Source: Gracilariopsis chorda
Taxonomy: Eukaryota > Rhodophyta > Florideophyceae > Gracilariales > Gracilariaceae
NCBI GenBank assembly: GCA_003194525.1
Contig: NBIV01000396.1
Span: 1 to 63,202 of the forward strand
Direction of reading: 5' to 3'
DNA length: 63,202 nt
A model generated the notes under the pieces. The model was not told where the DNA came from. It saw only the letters and a program-made list of their open reading frames with translations, and searched no databases. Shown in pieces: positions 39,896-51,010 of the stretch (the stretch's first letter is position 1; the number at the start of each line of letters is the position of its first letter). The translations under genes were made by a program, and so were the position numbers.

Positions 39896-41697
39896 TGCGG
39901 GATGTAATTTATGGTTTACTTTAGAGAGCACCTGATGTCCCCATACAGGGCGCGTAGGCGACTCTGCAGAGTCTAGTCAACATTCAAGCACAAAGTATTC
40001 GTTCGGCCTCCTAGCTAGCTTACAACCCTTCAACGGAGATGTTTCCCAAGATCGAAGCTGCTGCTGCCATTTTCAGAGAGCGTTAGTCGTTGTTTTGTCT
40101 CATGACCTATGGTTCATTCATGTCTTATTGCAAGAAATATGTGTGTAAGCCTTTGAATCAATCTGCAGAAGTTTTTGAATAGCATGCTCAGTTTCATCAC
40201 GATCTTTCAACGACCAACTTCTCTTTTGCATGTTTTCTCGAAGCATCCAATATGCTGAGTGCGGGATGGGGTACGGCGTTTGTCGTCGTGGTGTGGCCGC
40301 ATGTGGCAGTGTGCCGGCTATCAGAGGATTTTTATAGCTCAGTGTAGATAATCTACCAGTGCGTACATGTTCATGGACAACACCTATTATCTACAGATGC
40401 GTACATGTTCTTGTACAAGACCAGAAACCGCTTGCAACTGTTGTAGAGGCTCTGATGAATGGGCTGTGACCACTTCATTCCCATCGTCCCATGAAAAAGT
40501 GCTTCGTGTCATTGTCTAGCGAGTCAGCTACCTTAAACAGCATTTGACTGCCATTACATTACTTTAAACAACTGCTTGAACATTAAACAAAAACACGCAC
40601 CACAGCATCGCTGACACAATGGACCCCCTCTGACCATTTGTCTCCGATATACCTCTCTCATTCCTCGTGAACCTTTTCGCGGTACAGCGCTGCGATTACA
40701 GCGGCGCATCATCAATCATGGTCTATAGCCAGATCAGTTTGCGTATGTGCAGCCATCAGCTCATCGAAACCGGCGCATGTACCACGCCGCACGGTTTTTT
40801 ACTGCCTTGTGAAGTCTCTATGGGGCTTCTTGCGCGCACCGCTGTTCGTCTTCAAGCCGCAGTTCCAACACTAAGCATGATGTTCGGGGGAAGCGAGGAA
40901 GCGGTGCCCAACTATTTTCCCCCGGTGACCCTGCTTGATGAACGTTTGTGCCAACGTTGAATTCATGGTGCACAACCACAGATTGGGCACGGTTTCATTC
41001 AAGACCGAAAGGTAAATCAAGATGAGTTCGGTGCTTTACCTTCTTCTGTGTTTGCGAAATACTTTCCTCATTTGCTAAACAGGACACCTGTAGTCCGTCT
41101 TTTGGTGAGCTTTTTCATTCCGCGACGCTATCAGACGCCTTGAGCGAAGCGATTTCGCTCCAAGGTCTGCAGCGGAACCCCGGTATTTCGAGACTCGACG
41201 CAAATGGCATCAAACTACAAGCCCAGAGGGTTATCTGCCGATGTGCTACGGGAAGAACCGGTTCCCACTAGATAAGAACAGTGCCAGCGGTGTAAATAGC
41301 ACAAAATCCTACCAGCGCGTGACAACCATGGCAAGAAGGTAGAGGACGTTTGGATCATTTCCGGCTGAACAGAGCTGCGGACAATCACTCTGTTTTCAGT
41401 CTCGTCGAGGAAATTGTGGCGACTGTCCGCCATGATTGATGTACCATCTGCATTCTCTCCGCCTCGTGCCGTGCCAGTCTTCACGCACTTCCTAGTCAAG
41501 TCCGGTTTGACGGAAGAAATTGTCCAACGTCACATGACACGTACATCAGTACTCGTGCGGTTTGACTCACAATGCATTCATGTATGTGCCTCTTTCGGCT
41601 GTCGAACCGCAACTCGTACAACGTATCAAGGCAATTATCACCGCCAGTCTACAAACGGACGGCAAACAACCTCTCCTTTAGGCGTGCATATCTACAC
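39896..41697. other. Spacer with one short direct repeat
   Basis: No supported gene. At about 40345-40425 a unit TCTAC-AG-TGCGTACATGTTC is present twice, about 45 bp apart, each copy with a small palindrome. Confidence 0.4.
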
Positions 41698-42725
41698 CGT
41701 CATCATAACTCGTTCCCTGCACTTACAAAGAAAGTGCATTTGACTCTCTCTCATCTGTTCGTTCACGATAAGCCGAGCTCGTTCCCTATAAATACCCCCT
41801 GCCCAACATCTTCATCGGTCGCCTCGTCTCCAGTCTCATCCTCAACCTTACCACCCCAGTGCCCCATACAGCTTTCCATATATCACCACAACCACAACAT
41901 TATCCGCTTCCGCTCTAGTGTTTGATACTCGAGTTCTCACTGTTACCTTTTCTCCAGATGCATTTTGCAACTCTGACCAATCCACTCATTTTCTCTCGTT
42001 CGTCTACACTTCTCACAAGTTACACGGTATAGTATAGGGGTCTAATGAACTTTGGAGGGTCCTAACAGTGGATTTCCTAGCTTTGCTTATTTTTATCTGA
42101 TCGCCCCAGAGCAGTATCCAAGGAGGCTGAGGCTAGGGGATGCCGCTGCAGCCCTCGTAAGCTCCGCAGTCTATTGGGTACTCGCTCGATCCAAATACCA
42201 TAACTTGACGCCATCCACCATCATTCGTAAGTTCAGCGTTTGTCTATCTCACCATTTCTGTTCCAATATCCTTCTCTTCTTAGCTAACCATTTCTATCTC
42301 CTCTGCGCTCTCTTCACGACAGCCCAACGCATTTCCCACACAGTCCTCTCTGGGGTGCGATGAATGGTTTTGAGGTTGGTTGTAAAACTGCCCGGTCCAG
42401 GTGTGGGAACCTGGTTGTAAAAACACTTTCCTTCTGGACGAAGTTGTAAAACGGGCCCTGCTTCGTGGTGCACATCCGGCATCGGCGGGTGGGTTGTAAA
42501 ACCGTATGGTGTCCAACCTCACTTCACGGGACGCGGTCAAATGAGTTATCATTTGGTCGTTGCTCCCACATCGTCATGGGGTTGTGGCCACTTGACGGTG
42601 GGTGGATGGCTACAGGTCCGCTGAATGTAGACAATAGTCAAATACAACAGTACACAACAATCATGATAGGCGTGGTAAAAGCATTCTTCATGCGTTTCAC
42701 TGCAAGACACCGCAGCTGCATGAAC
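41698..42725. repeat. Inverted duplication, right arm (mate at 11441-12470)
   Basis: 1.03 kb, reverse complement of the left arm. It has a TATA-like box CCCTATAAATACC at 41784-41796 and four TTGTAAAA motifs at about 42380, 42414, 42444 and 42494. The third and fourth are separated by a conserved GC-rich stretch. A 6-bp stem CCAGGT...ACCTGG lies between the first two. Confidence 0.85.
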
Positions 42726-44181
42726 GGGGTCATATCTTATCACTTGTCTTTCTGCTACACATCTACATTTGTTAACAAGGGAACAACCGAATGGTGCCTT
42801 TTCTTCTTCCTTTTCTCCGTTACTAATCGGTGCCAAGAACGCCCATTGAGAAGCTGAGAAAGTAGTTTCTTTTTCAACGACCATCGTCCCGAATAAAAAT
42901 CGATAACAATACCCGCGAGTGCCTATTTCGCACCCTGATGCTTCTATCCCTTCCTTTCCGAAAGTAGAAAGCTCCTTTCTGCGTGAAGCACTTTGCTCGA
43001 GCAGCAAAGCAGAAAAAAGTCTTAAGTCTCCCATTTCTCGTTAGAGGTACACTCTTAGAGCCCGCATGTTTTGTACGAATGTTGTTACTGAGCGGATCGT
43101 AGCAACGTGCCTGGTATAAAATCGCGAGCAAGGGTACTTTTGCTTCATTTGCCTTGATGAGTGTCTATGTGAACTCAGGGAGTTCCATAGGTACACTCTC
43201 GTGTTCCACCACTTACATATCCTTGTTCTCGCATCAATTATTCACTGACCACGGCCAACTCGCTGCTGACTGTGGAGATGAAGCTCACATTTAGCGAAAC
43301 ATTCTACCTGTTCGTGTCGCTCCACGTTTTCTACGGTACCAAGAAGCTTTAGTAGGATGACGTTCTATTCTGCTGCAAGATTGCACTTCCAAGTAAGTGT
43401 GATATGTCCAATGGGCACAGTTCTGACAAAAAAGTGCCCGAAGGTATTGCCCAGTAGATTTTGCGGCAGAGCAGATCGACAACTTCCGCTCCACCTGTTT
43501 TACGCGTTATCAAAACAGACCGGGCGCAACTGATTCAGGTTTTGTGAACATGACAGAGGTAGGTTTGGGATAGAACGCACATTTCACCTCTAGTTTGCCT
43601 TCTACGTGCCGCCAGGGTGACCTGGGACGCGCACAGGTCAAATGGAGCTGCAGGAAAAGCGTTACCGTAGGTTGCATGAGCATGAGGAGGTCGTATTCCC
43701 GTGAGCGGAGAAATATCCGAGCTCAAACGCCTCCCGCACTTCGATTTGCTCCATTGAATGCTCACATGCGCCAAAGTACAACGACTGTATACAATTGGCT
43801 GCACCTTATTTGTTGTTGATGTGCTGTGCTGCTTACCTTCTGCCCTTCTTCTGTCTCTCCTTCCTCTGTACCAAAGGTACACGTAAAGCTTATCTGAATT
43901 ACGCTTTCCAGGATATGAGCTTCAATGGCTTGTTCCTACACTTTGTCCTACTATAGAATAATTTTACAAACTGATACGGTCTGCATTTATTGGTAAGTCT
44001 CAGGAAAACCTATACATTTGTGCTGCCTTGCGCTTCAAACACGACATTTCTAGATTTAGAAACATTCACTGACTGTGTAATTAGATCAGAGCAGTGGAGG
44101 CATGTAAGCTCTATAAACTTGAAATTGAACGAAGAACAAAGCCACTTGGGGGTTATTGATGAACGGATCATTTAATGTCAA
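42726..44181. other. Spacer, no supported gene
   Basis: Open frames at 42874-43131 and 43535-43882 (minus) lack motifs and copies. Nothing else recognised. Confidence 0.4.
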
Positions 44182-44590
44182 GGGGGTTGACGTGTTCACT
44201 CAATCTGCACTTCTTTCCTTTGCACTCTGGTTCCCAGCTCCTTCAGCTTGTACACAACCAGAATATATGTGCGAACGTCATCACCCGCTAAAGAGTCTCC
44301 CTCAAGAGGAAAAAAGTAGCTTAGAGCCAATTCCAGTGATGACCAGGGAGAGCTCGAGCGAAGTTGTGACGAGTATGGCAGTATTCCTCGTGGCTTCGTG
44401 GAGTTGCTTCTCAGTAACTAACTTGGCTTCGTCGGTTGGAATGGTGCGACGGCTTGACCTTGAATTGTGAAACACGCTTTGGAAACAGACGTTCAGCTAC
44501 ACAAATAGTGCAGGATGGAACACAATCACACACAAAACTGAGCATACTGTACAAATTTAATAATTGAAACCCTTCGGTTTACCTTTCTTT

Positions 44591-44890
44591 CTAATCGACG
44601 CGACAAGGCAGAGCACATGAACAGCCTCTCTTGCTGGCCTTTCTATTGTGCTTCTTTGGTTTCCTCGCGCGTTTCGCTCTGAGCCTCTCCTTGTTGCCTT
44701 CATTTCTTATGGCCAGCGGCCTTTCAGGGCTCATAGAGAGCCCCTCAAGAACTCTAGTCACGCTGGACATCCGCAACTCCGCCCAGTCTTGCGGCGTTCG
44801 TAGATCGTACCGCTGGCGCTCCGGGCTTGTGAGGTCATATCCCGTTGCGACCCCGTTGAACCGAATGATCAAACGCTCCGGAATGTGCAT
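44591..44890 (-). CDS. 99-aa basic protein, divergent partner of gene F
   Basis: ATG at 44890, 99 aa, same length and no indels compared with the copy at 16963-17262; about 80 percent of residues are identical. Conserved lines are RFNGVATGY, YDLRTPQDWAE, RMSSVTR and the basic tail KRARKPKKHNRKASKRG, ending in CSCALPC. The open frame continues upstream to 45136, but that part is not kept in unit C and may be leader or intron; a pyrimidine-rich stretch ending CAG lies about 40 bp before the ATG on the minus strand. It is transcribed away from family gene F, about 0.95 kb apart. Function unknown; a nucleic-acid-binding or nucleolar role is suggested by the tail only. Confidence 0.6.
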   Translation of the reverse strand: MHIPERLIIRFNGVATGYDLTSPERQRYDLRTPQDWAELRMSSVTRVLEGLSMSPERPLAIRNEGNKERLRAKRARKPKKHNRKASKRGCSCALPCRVD

Positions 44891-45702
44891 CGTGGGAGCC
44901 TCGGTGTGTATCGAAACTGAACAGATATGAAATATGAAGCCTTTAGATTCCGGCAGCGAAAACGGGAAAAAGGAAAATTGAGATGGTCCTGGTACACTTG
45001 AGGAAGTGAAGCAAGGCGCAGGAGTGTGTGTGGAGAAGAAGATTGTGAGACATCGGCAAGGGAACCTGGGAAGGAAAGGCTTAAGTACTTTCTGAATTGT
45101 CCCACGACGCTCAAAACGAGCCCTCTCCCAATCCATAATATTGGCGTTCTAGAGTAAACACCTTGAAGCTATGCACTTGAAATGTAACTCTCCCGTTTTC
45201 AGCAACGTCTGTACTCACGTATTCCTCTTCGGGAGGAACATGTTGTTGGTTTCAATCCCTCTTTCATGATTCAAAACGCCGGAACACTGCGATTTACACG
45301 CGGGGAAAGCAGTTCCAGCTAGCATACATTTCGAACTCATCAATTCACCAATCTACAAAGCATTCTCATCCACGTTCACAGTGATTTCGATTCGAGGCAT
45401 TCCCGTAACAAATTGCACGTCTTGAACGAAGAAGATGAGGTGTCGAACGGCGTATGGCTTTTCATCGATACACGTGGTGCGTTCGATGATAGCGTTGCCT
45501 CATTTGATTACTCTTCTCATGATAATGCACCAGACGGGTTGATGAATGAAGAAGGTTGCGGGATGCAACCAATCGAGAGCTGAAGTGCACCTTTCTTAGT
45601 TGACGGAGGCCTCTCCGTTCCCGATTCAAGGGCACAGAACGCCGCCAGCTGCGCATCTTTTGTCGTCGTGGAAGCCCTTCTCTATCAACGCGCATCCACA
45701 CG

Positions 45703-45836
45703 CGCCGTGGTCCCCTCCAGTTCTATTTCAAGTGCATCCTCCTCATCGCCAGTTCGTTTTTCTCCTTCCACCATCTCGCTATACAATCCCATCCCGTTGC
45801 TTCAATTTGACACCAGGCCGCCTGCTAAAACTGGAG
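45703..45836 (+). promoter_or_regulatory. Conserved 5' leader of family gene F
   Basis: Same leader element as in unit A (GCGCCGTGGTCCCC...TATTTCAA), followed by pyrimidine-rich sequence and the ATG context CTGGAGATGAA. Confidence 0.5.
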
Positions 45837-46579
45837 ATGAATCTTGAAGAAGGTTCTACTAACATCTGCTCCATCCCCTCTGTCACACTGCTGAGTCGCA
45901 AGCGGCCACGAGTCAACATGCCCAAAGACAATCTACGGTTCTCATCCCCCTCTATTTGGGCATCGCGAACTTCCTCGAGAAGCGCCGCATTGTCCTCCCA
46001 GCTGCCGCAAAAAGGTGGATGCGGCCGATGAGGGTATCGGTAGTCCTGCCTACCTTGCTCTCTCGTCCCAGATGCTTCTCAATGCCTCCACACGTCACAG
46101 TTACCAGTTTTTCGCCGCATCCATGCACGACGCCAGCCTCAGTACCTGCGACGGCAAATTGTGGCATAACAAGGGACAGACAAACGGTTCCCGATTCGTT
46201 ATCAAGTCTGCAAGCTCCGGCGTTGCACACGACACCGGCCTGTGGATCGGCTAATGAGGGACCGGCACCGATGATGCTGGTCGGACGCTTGCAGAACTTT
46301 CCTATCTGGATCGCGCCACCTTTCCGCATCTCGGCAAAGATTCCATGTCGAGCTGTGCGAGCCACTGTGAAATATCCCGGTATTGGGCTTAAGCACGAGG
46401 ATCGTTATTCCCGCATATCGCTGTTGGCCGTCAAAATCGACGAGGCTTTTTCTTGGTTGCGTGATGACCCCGAACATCAGTTTGCTAGCGGGGTTGAACA
46501 CTTCTCCAACCGCTCCTCGGACCAGCCCTCCAAAGGGAATTCCTTTGCTCTATCCATCACTCCCAGCGCCCCAACCTGA
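45837..46579 (+). pseudogene. Pro/Ser-rich family gene, member F (split frame)
   Basis: The ATG at 45837 gives 64 codons with the patch SRKRPRVNMPKD, ending at 46031. A second open frame at 45956-46579 carries the line aligning with member C (SPHPCTTPASVP...DSLSSLQ) and extends further than in A. The last part (SWLRDDPEHQFASGVEHFSN) looks protein-like and is unique to A and F. As in A, an intron or a frameshift would be needed to join both parts. No TQT motif or SIM is seen. Confidence 0.45.
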
Positions 46580-46616
46580 TCTCCAAACCCTCCGTCACTT
46601 TCAGTAGGTCCATGTA

Positions 46617-47333
46617 CTGTTAGTCCCGACTGAATATGGAGCTCAAGGGCAGTTCTTAATTTACCACAGTGGTGAATCTCCGTGGAGCGTTGTCTCCGCT
46701 TGGGAGATCCCATTAGTTACGCGATGCACGCTCAGAAGCACGCGGAAAATAACCTGTTTTGGGAACTCTGTGCATGACCCGAAGTCTTACATGAGTTCCA
46801 CAAGTGTCTTTGTACACGTACACTATTCGAAACAACCCCCGTTACAAAAAAAGGAAAATTACATTGCAAGCAAACATACAGTTCCAAGGCACGCATTTGC
46901 ATCAATCCATGGAATGAATTGGAACATGTTCGAGGGTCGTCCTGAACTATCAGTTGGTAGAAAGACTTCGCAGTTCTTCAAATCTATGCCTTCAATGCTG
47001 ATTTTGCCTGACTCTCTTGGTTGCTTCCCACACTTTGATCCCTGCATTTTATGCAAGATCCTAGTCAACGCCGCGATTGCCTAATGGTAGTCCATTCTCT
47101 GTTCGACAGTGGGCTGTCAGTACGTCGCCTTTCCAATTAGCATACGACACTCACGCTGTCCAACTGCAGACAGAAGAATCAGCAAAAGAAGCTCTCGATG
47201 TACTTGGTTGTGGGCTGACAATGCTCCTTTTCACCGTTCGTAGGAATTGCTCTCAGTTGCCACGGTAAAGAAGTTGGGATTTGGTTCAGAATATTTTTTG
47301 GCCTTGGCAGCAAATTTTTAAAGAGAGCTGTAC
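46617..47333. other. Spacer between units F and G
   Basis: No supported gene. A tRNA-like patch at about 47069-47110 was considered and rejected. Confidence 0.4.
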
Positions 47334-47850
47334 TCCTTGAAGAGAACTTGCTTTAAAAAGTTCCGTCTGACACAATTCCGGTGTGTGTGTGCGTGCGGAA
47401 GAGATTCACTTGAATCATAGCAATGCTGCTATCACTAGATGGGCATTATGGGGGTATATGCCGAGTAAAGTTCACTTATAGATACTTTGTAAGCACAAAT
47501 GCTCAACATGGACCACAGTGCTCCGCCCTACAACATTGATCAGGGCGCCCTGATGCAGATGAAGAGCAACTCATATGAGCCAATCACGCATTGCCACGCA
47601 GCGTAACTTACCGACAGTAGCTACTTCCAAAGGGATTGTTGCAGAGAGACAGGGGATCCACATAGAAAATTCCCATTGGAACCACATTCATCCCAACGCG
47701 TACGAACAGTGGGTCATCCACAGCGGGCTTTCCAGCATTACTTCAACCTCGTCTGTCTTCAAGCTCATCTGCCTTCAAACTCGTCGTCGTGCGGTACAGC
47801 TTCAAGCTTCTTCTTTAACTTCAGCCGGCGTGACGTCACAGTGATTTGCG
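47334..47850 (+). promoter_or_regulatory. Conserved 5' region of family gene G
   Basis: 47334-47500 matches the region before gene B and the orphan arm at 6690-6890. The block GATGCAGATGAAGAGCAACT...GCCACGCAGCGTAAC (47553-47609) is the family upstream element. TGACGTCA at 47831-47838 sits 12 bp before the ATG, as in B. Confidence 0.55.
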
Positions 47851-48726
47851 ATGAAGTGTGGAAAACGCCACAGCCGGGACGAGTGCTCTTCCTCAGAATC
47901 ATTTCTCAGCCACAAGAAGACCTGCCCAAATCCTCCCTCTCACCATGAATCCGTTGTTTGCTCCCCAACGCGTCGCCGAGAAAATTCGGCGAACATCGTG
48001 CCCGGATCCCCCGCACCATACACCGTGGACGCAGACAGTCTGAATCGTGGTGTTCATTTCCCGTCACCTCCTCCCACACCCCCGCTAAGGCCAAGGCGCC
48101 CCTTTCGTCTTGTCAAGCACCAAGGCTTCCTGGGCGGGATTTGCAACGAAGCGGAACAGGCGTCGAATGGAGTGGCGCAAATCGACTATGGATCATATTG
48201 CCATGAGGCTGCGCCACTCTCATGCATTGTATCGCCTAGATCTTCTCGACCTGCACCGTATGTGTACAGGACTCCGTCACCAGGACCTGCCCCGCTGGTT
48301 TTTGATAAATCGCCAAGTGACTTCCAAACCAGAGCGGACTCGCCACCGAGGCAGCCCGTCTCTGTTCTCTACAGCATAGCGGTTTATGAGTCACCCGAAC
48401 CATCCAAAGCAGATACAACTTCGCAGTACGCTGGTGCTCATGGTACTATTCTACCCGCCGGGACATGCGCTTCACAATGCGATCTTCCAGCACCTCATTT
48501 ACCCCAGCACACAGCAGATGAAAACATCAGTGAATCGCTGATGAGCCTTGGTTGCAGGTCAGGCTATCGTATCCTGCAATGCAGTGAAGTTCCAGCGAAT
48601 GCCTTGAGCTATCAAGAGCAAGGGGCATCCCGCGTACTTGGGTTTGATCAGTGTTGTGTCTTGGCAGTGTTTCGACCTAGTTTGTCACATTCCGGCGCTG
48701 ACGAGTCGTGCGTTCCCGAGGCGTAG
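47851..48726 (+). CDS. Pro/Ser-rich family protein, member G
   Basis: 291 aa from an ATG in the context TTTGCGATGAAGTG, shared with B. Motifs in order: MKCGKRHSRDEC, HKKTCPNPP, YTVDADSLNRG, PSPPPTPP, RPFRLVKHQGFLGGI, YRTPSPGPAP, SPSDFQ and ESPEPSK. The tail ADENISESLMSLGCRSGYRI is conserved in sequence in B but lies out of frame there. Substitutions between B and G are many, but the frame is kept for more than 600 bp, which supports coding. The protein is rich in Ser-Pro and Thr-Pro sites and probably unstructured. There is no TQT motif and no SIM tail, unlike C and E, so the family seems to have two C-terminal types. Confidence 0.65.
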   Translation: MKCGKRHSRDECSSSESFLSHKKTCPNPPSHHESVVCSPTRRRENSANIVPGSPAPYTVDADSLNRGVHFPSPPPTPPLRPRRPFRLVKHQGFLGGICNEAEQASNGVAQIDYGSYCHEAAPLSCIVSPRSSRPAPYVYRTPSPGPAPLVFDKSPSDFQTRADSPPRQPVSVLYSIAVYESPEPSKADTTSQYAGAHGTILPAGTCASQCDLPAPHLPQHTADENISESLMSLGCRSGYRILQCSEVPANALSYQEQGASRVLGFDQCCVLAVFRPSLSHSGADESCVPEA

Positions 48727-48769
48727 AGTTGGAGGGGCTCTCAGAGAACAGCGCATCGTGTTTCGAGTC

Positions 48770-50050
48770 TTCCCCATGTACTTGAATGTCAGCGGCCTTG
48801 CATCACGGCCCGAATGGATACAGGCATGGAACAATGTATACATGGTCAAACAGTGGACAGCAATGTACTGGGTGTAGAACATTACCTGCCTTTTCAACAT
48901 GGGAATAAGAGAGCCAACCTGGCAGAAAAACGGCACGCAAGATAGCCATCGTATATCCCAACTGTCTTTGCAGCGTATTAAAGTGGGTGCAACGACTCAT
49001 GTGATAAATTTGTTAGTAATGCTGCTAAACAACGCGGTGATAACGATAGTTTGCAAGTGATGCAGAGGTCCATGAATTTGGTAACAGAGCTGAAGAGCAT
49101 AATCATGCTTACGATGACGTACCTGCAATCGATTGCAAGTGGTGAGTCGATTCGTGGGTTTTGAAAGATGAAGATGGAGAAACGTTAATTAATTTCGACT
49201 GATGAAGAGGGAAACGTGTCACCTAATCTTTTCTCGCAGTGCGTACGAAATCTCTGGACCCTTGGTGACCAGGTGTAGCAATCCCTTCAACGCAAGCCCA
49301 AGAATCGCATATATGCCTACCTTGCTTCATCCAAGAAAATTCGGTGTTTAGCGTCGGCGTGTGCTTTCTAGGACGAGTTGTTCAGAAGATGGGTGGCCAT
49401 GAAATGGTGCATAGGATAGTTGCAAGAGCTCTGTGGAACACTTGGTCATGAAACGAGGAATGAAAATGCTGAGGAAGACAGGTGACGATAAAAGCATTTG
49501 AACACCTTTTCTCGATTCCCCAGTGACGTCTGTGTCTGCCAAGCTGACTGACTCAAGAGTTAATCTACCTTATTCTGGCATTTTGTCTCAAGCAGTACAA
49601 ACTCCCTCGAGACTTCGGCCAAATTTTCTTCCGCAGCACTAGATTGCAAAGCTGTCTTGTAAATTTTTGTATAAAGGGTATCAGGTGGAAAAGAAAGAAG
49701 TAGGTCCAAGGAACGGGTTTTCAGCGCTGCTGGGAGCGATGAAAGCTAAAGACGTTAAACAGCCCCCGCCATTTGGAAAGTGTATCCTTCACAACTTGTA
49801 ACATTTTTCGTTGTGGCCGCTGTGTAACCGAAACCTGTCCAACACTGCACGAAAAGAACGACCATGGCTTCACACGCATCATGCTCAACACCTCCACGGT
49901 CATTCAACGTGATTGAACGAATTCAACAATAGTGGAGACTTAAACCGATACGTTCATAAGCCTACAACCGGGTTTTAATTCTTGAAAATGTTCAAAACGT
50001 TCACAAAGATGTTTTGACGCCGTTCGAATTTGAAGACGACATTCCGGTAG
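48770..50050. other. Spacer after gene G with duplicated block
   Basis: The block 49706-49860 matches 15230-15400 after gene B. The 0.9 kb in between (about 48800-49700) is absent from the B unit and has no recognised content. Confidence 0.5.
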
Positions 50051-50355
50051 CAATATGTCAAACACCATTACAGTAGAATATCAGTATATAAGTCGTGAAA
50101 CGACGAAGACGAAGTAAAGTCACGAGCCAGTGCCTCTCACTCACAGGTTATGGGCAAACGCTAGCTGCGCAACATTACCCTCCCCCCCCAAACCCCACCA
50201 CAGAGCCCACAACATCCCGTCAAGCCAGGCGCCTAGGCAGCGAACTCTGCCAAAACCCTTACATGCAAACCCTATACACCAACGCTATATTCAACCTCAA
50301 CGACACCCAAGTATCCAAAGACAACACCCAACACCGACTCATATCCATCAGAGCC

Positions 50356-50694
50356 ATGGCACCGGACAAAAAACCAAAACTACCCGACCATGACACTGCC
50401 AACTACGCTCTGTGGCACTTAGCTTTTAAAGCATATGCAACCATAATCAATACCCTCCCACATCTCAACCAAAACCAACCCATTCCCAGTGACCCCCAAG
50501 CCCAAAAATTCTTCCACAACCGACAACATCGCCTCCTCGCAGCCTTACTCGGAAGTGTACCTATTGAAAATCTTGAACTACTGCCCGTCCCGGGAGAAGA
50601 ACAAGACAAAGCCGATGGGAGCAAACTACAAACCGGTTACTGGAGTAAGGCGCTTACTGGAACGAAGAAGAACTACACTATGACGAAGAAATAA
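50356..50694 (+). CDS. Retroelement Gag-like fragment
   Basis: An open frame of 112 codons from the ATG at 50356; the frame is open upstream to 50095 and has a TATA-like TATATAAG near 50089. The line LPDHDTANYALWHLAFKAY resembles the start of copia-type Gag proteins (substrate-like N-Y-x-x-W-x-x-x-F-x-A-Y). It stops at 50694 without a zinc knuckle. Codon composition is A/C-rich, unlike its neighbours. The next recognisable sequence is a gypsy RNase H relic, so this seems to be a truncated element. Identification rests on a single motif. Confidence 0.35.
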   Translation: MAPDKKPKLPDHDTANYALWHLAFKAYATIINTLPHLNQNQPIPSDPQAQKFFHNRQHRLLAALLGSVPIENLELLPVPGEEQDKADGSKLQTGYWSKALTGTKKNYTMTKK

Positions 50695-50749
50695 TGCCTA
50701 GTGATTGTATGGAGCATGCTGATGCTCCTTCTTTATCTATATGGAACAA

Positions 50750-51010
50750 ACTTTAACCTGCCCACCGATCATGATACCTGAAGGTGGATGTTGGTCCTCG
50801 CGGACGCTTCCAGACGATTAGCCAGATGGAGGTTAAGACTATCGGAGTTGGAGTAAGAGGTACAATACCACTCGGGTGTGAAGCCCAATGTGGCCGATGC
50901 CATGTCACGCTTAAATACCAATGGGTTAGAAAAGGCATCAGTGGAGGACGATATCTCTTGCTCCATTATACAATTGGTTAAGAGCGGACAAGAAGAAAAA
51001 ACAGAAGAGG
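50750..51010 (+). pseudogene. Fossil gypsy RNase H/connection fragment
   Basis: In the plus strand the frame with TDHDT (from 50763) continues as RWMLVLADASRRLARWRLRL and then VQYHSGVKPNVADAMSRL, the typical end of a Ty3/gypsy RNase H domain. Two in-frame stops interrupt it. It is a third, older gypsy lineage in this window, in plus orientation. Confidence 0.7.

Larger units (their letters stand above)
44182..46616. repeat. Right copy of 2.4-kb direct repeat (unit F)
   Basis: Direct repeat of 1-2462, containing the intact 99-aa gene and family member F. Family member G follows 1.2 kb further on. Confidence 0.9.

Noticed and set aside
40345..40425. Tandem repeat as a regulatory array
   Set aside because: Only two imperfect units, no nearby gene that I can support.
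47069..47110. tRNA-like A box and B box (TTGCCTAATGG...GTTCGA)
   Set aside because: The boxes are too close for a tRNA and no acceptor stem can be drawn; could at most be a decayed SINE head.
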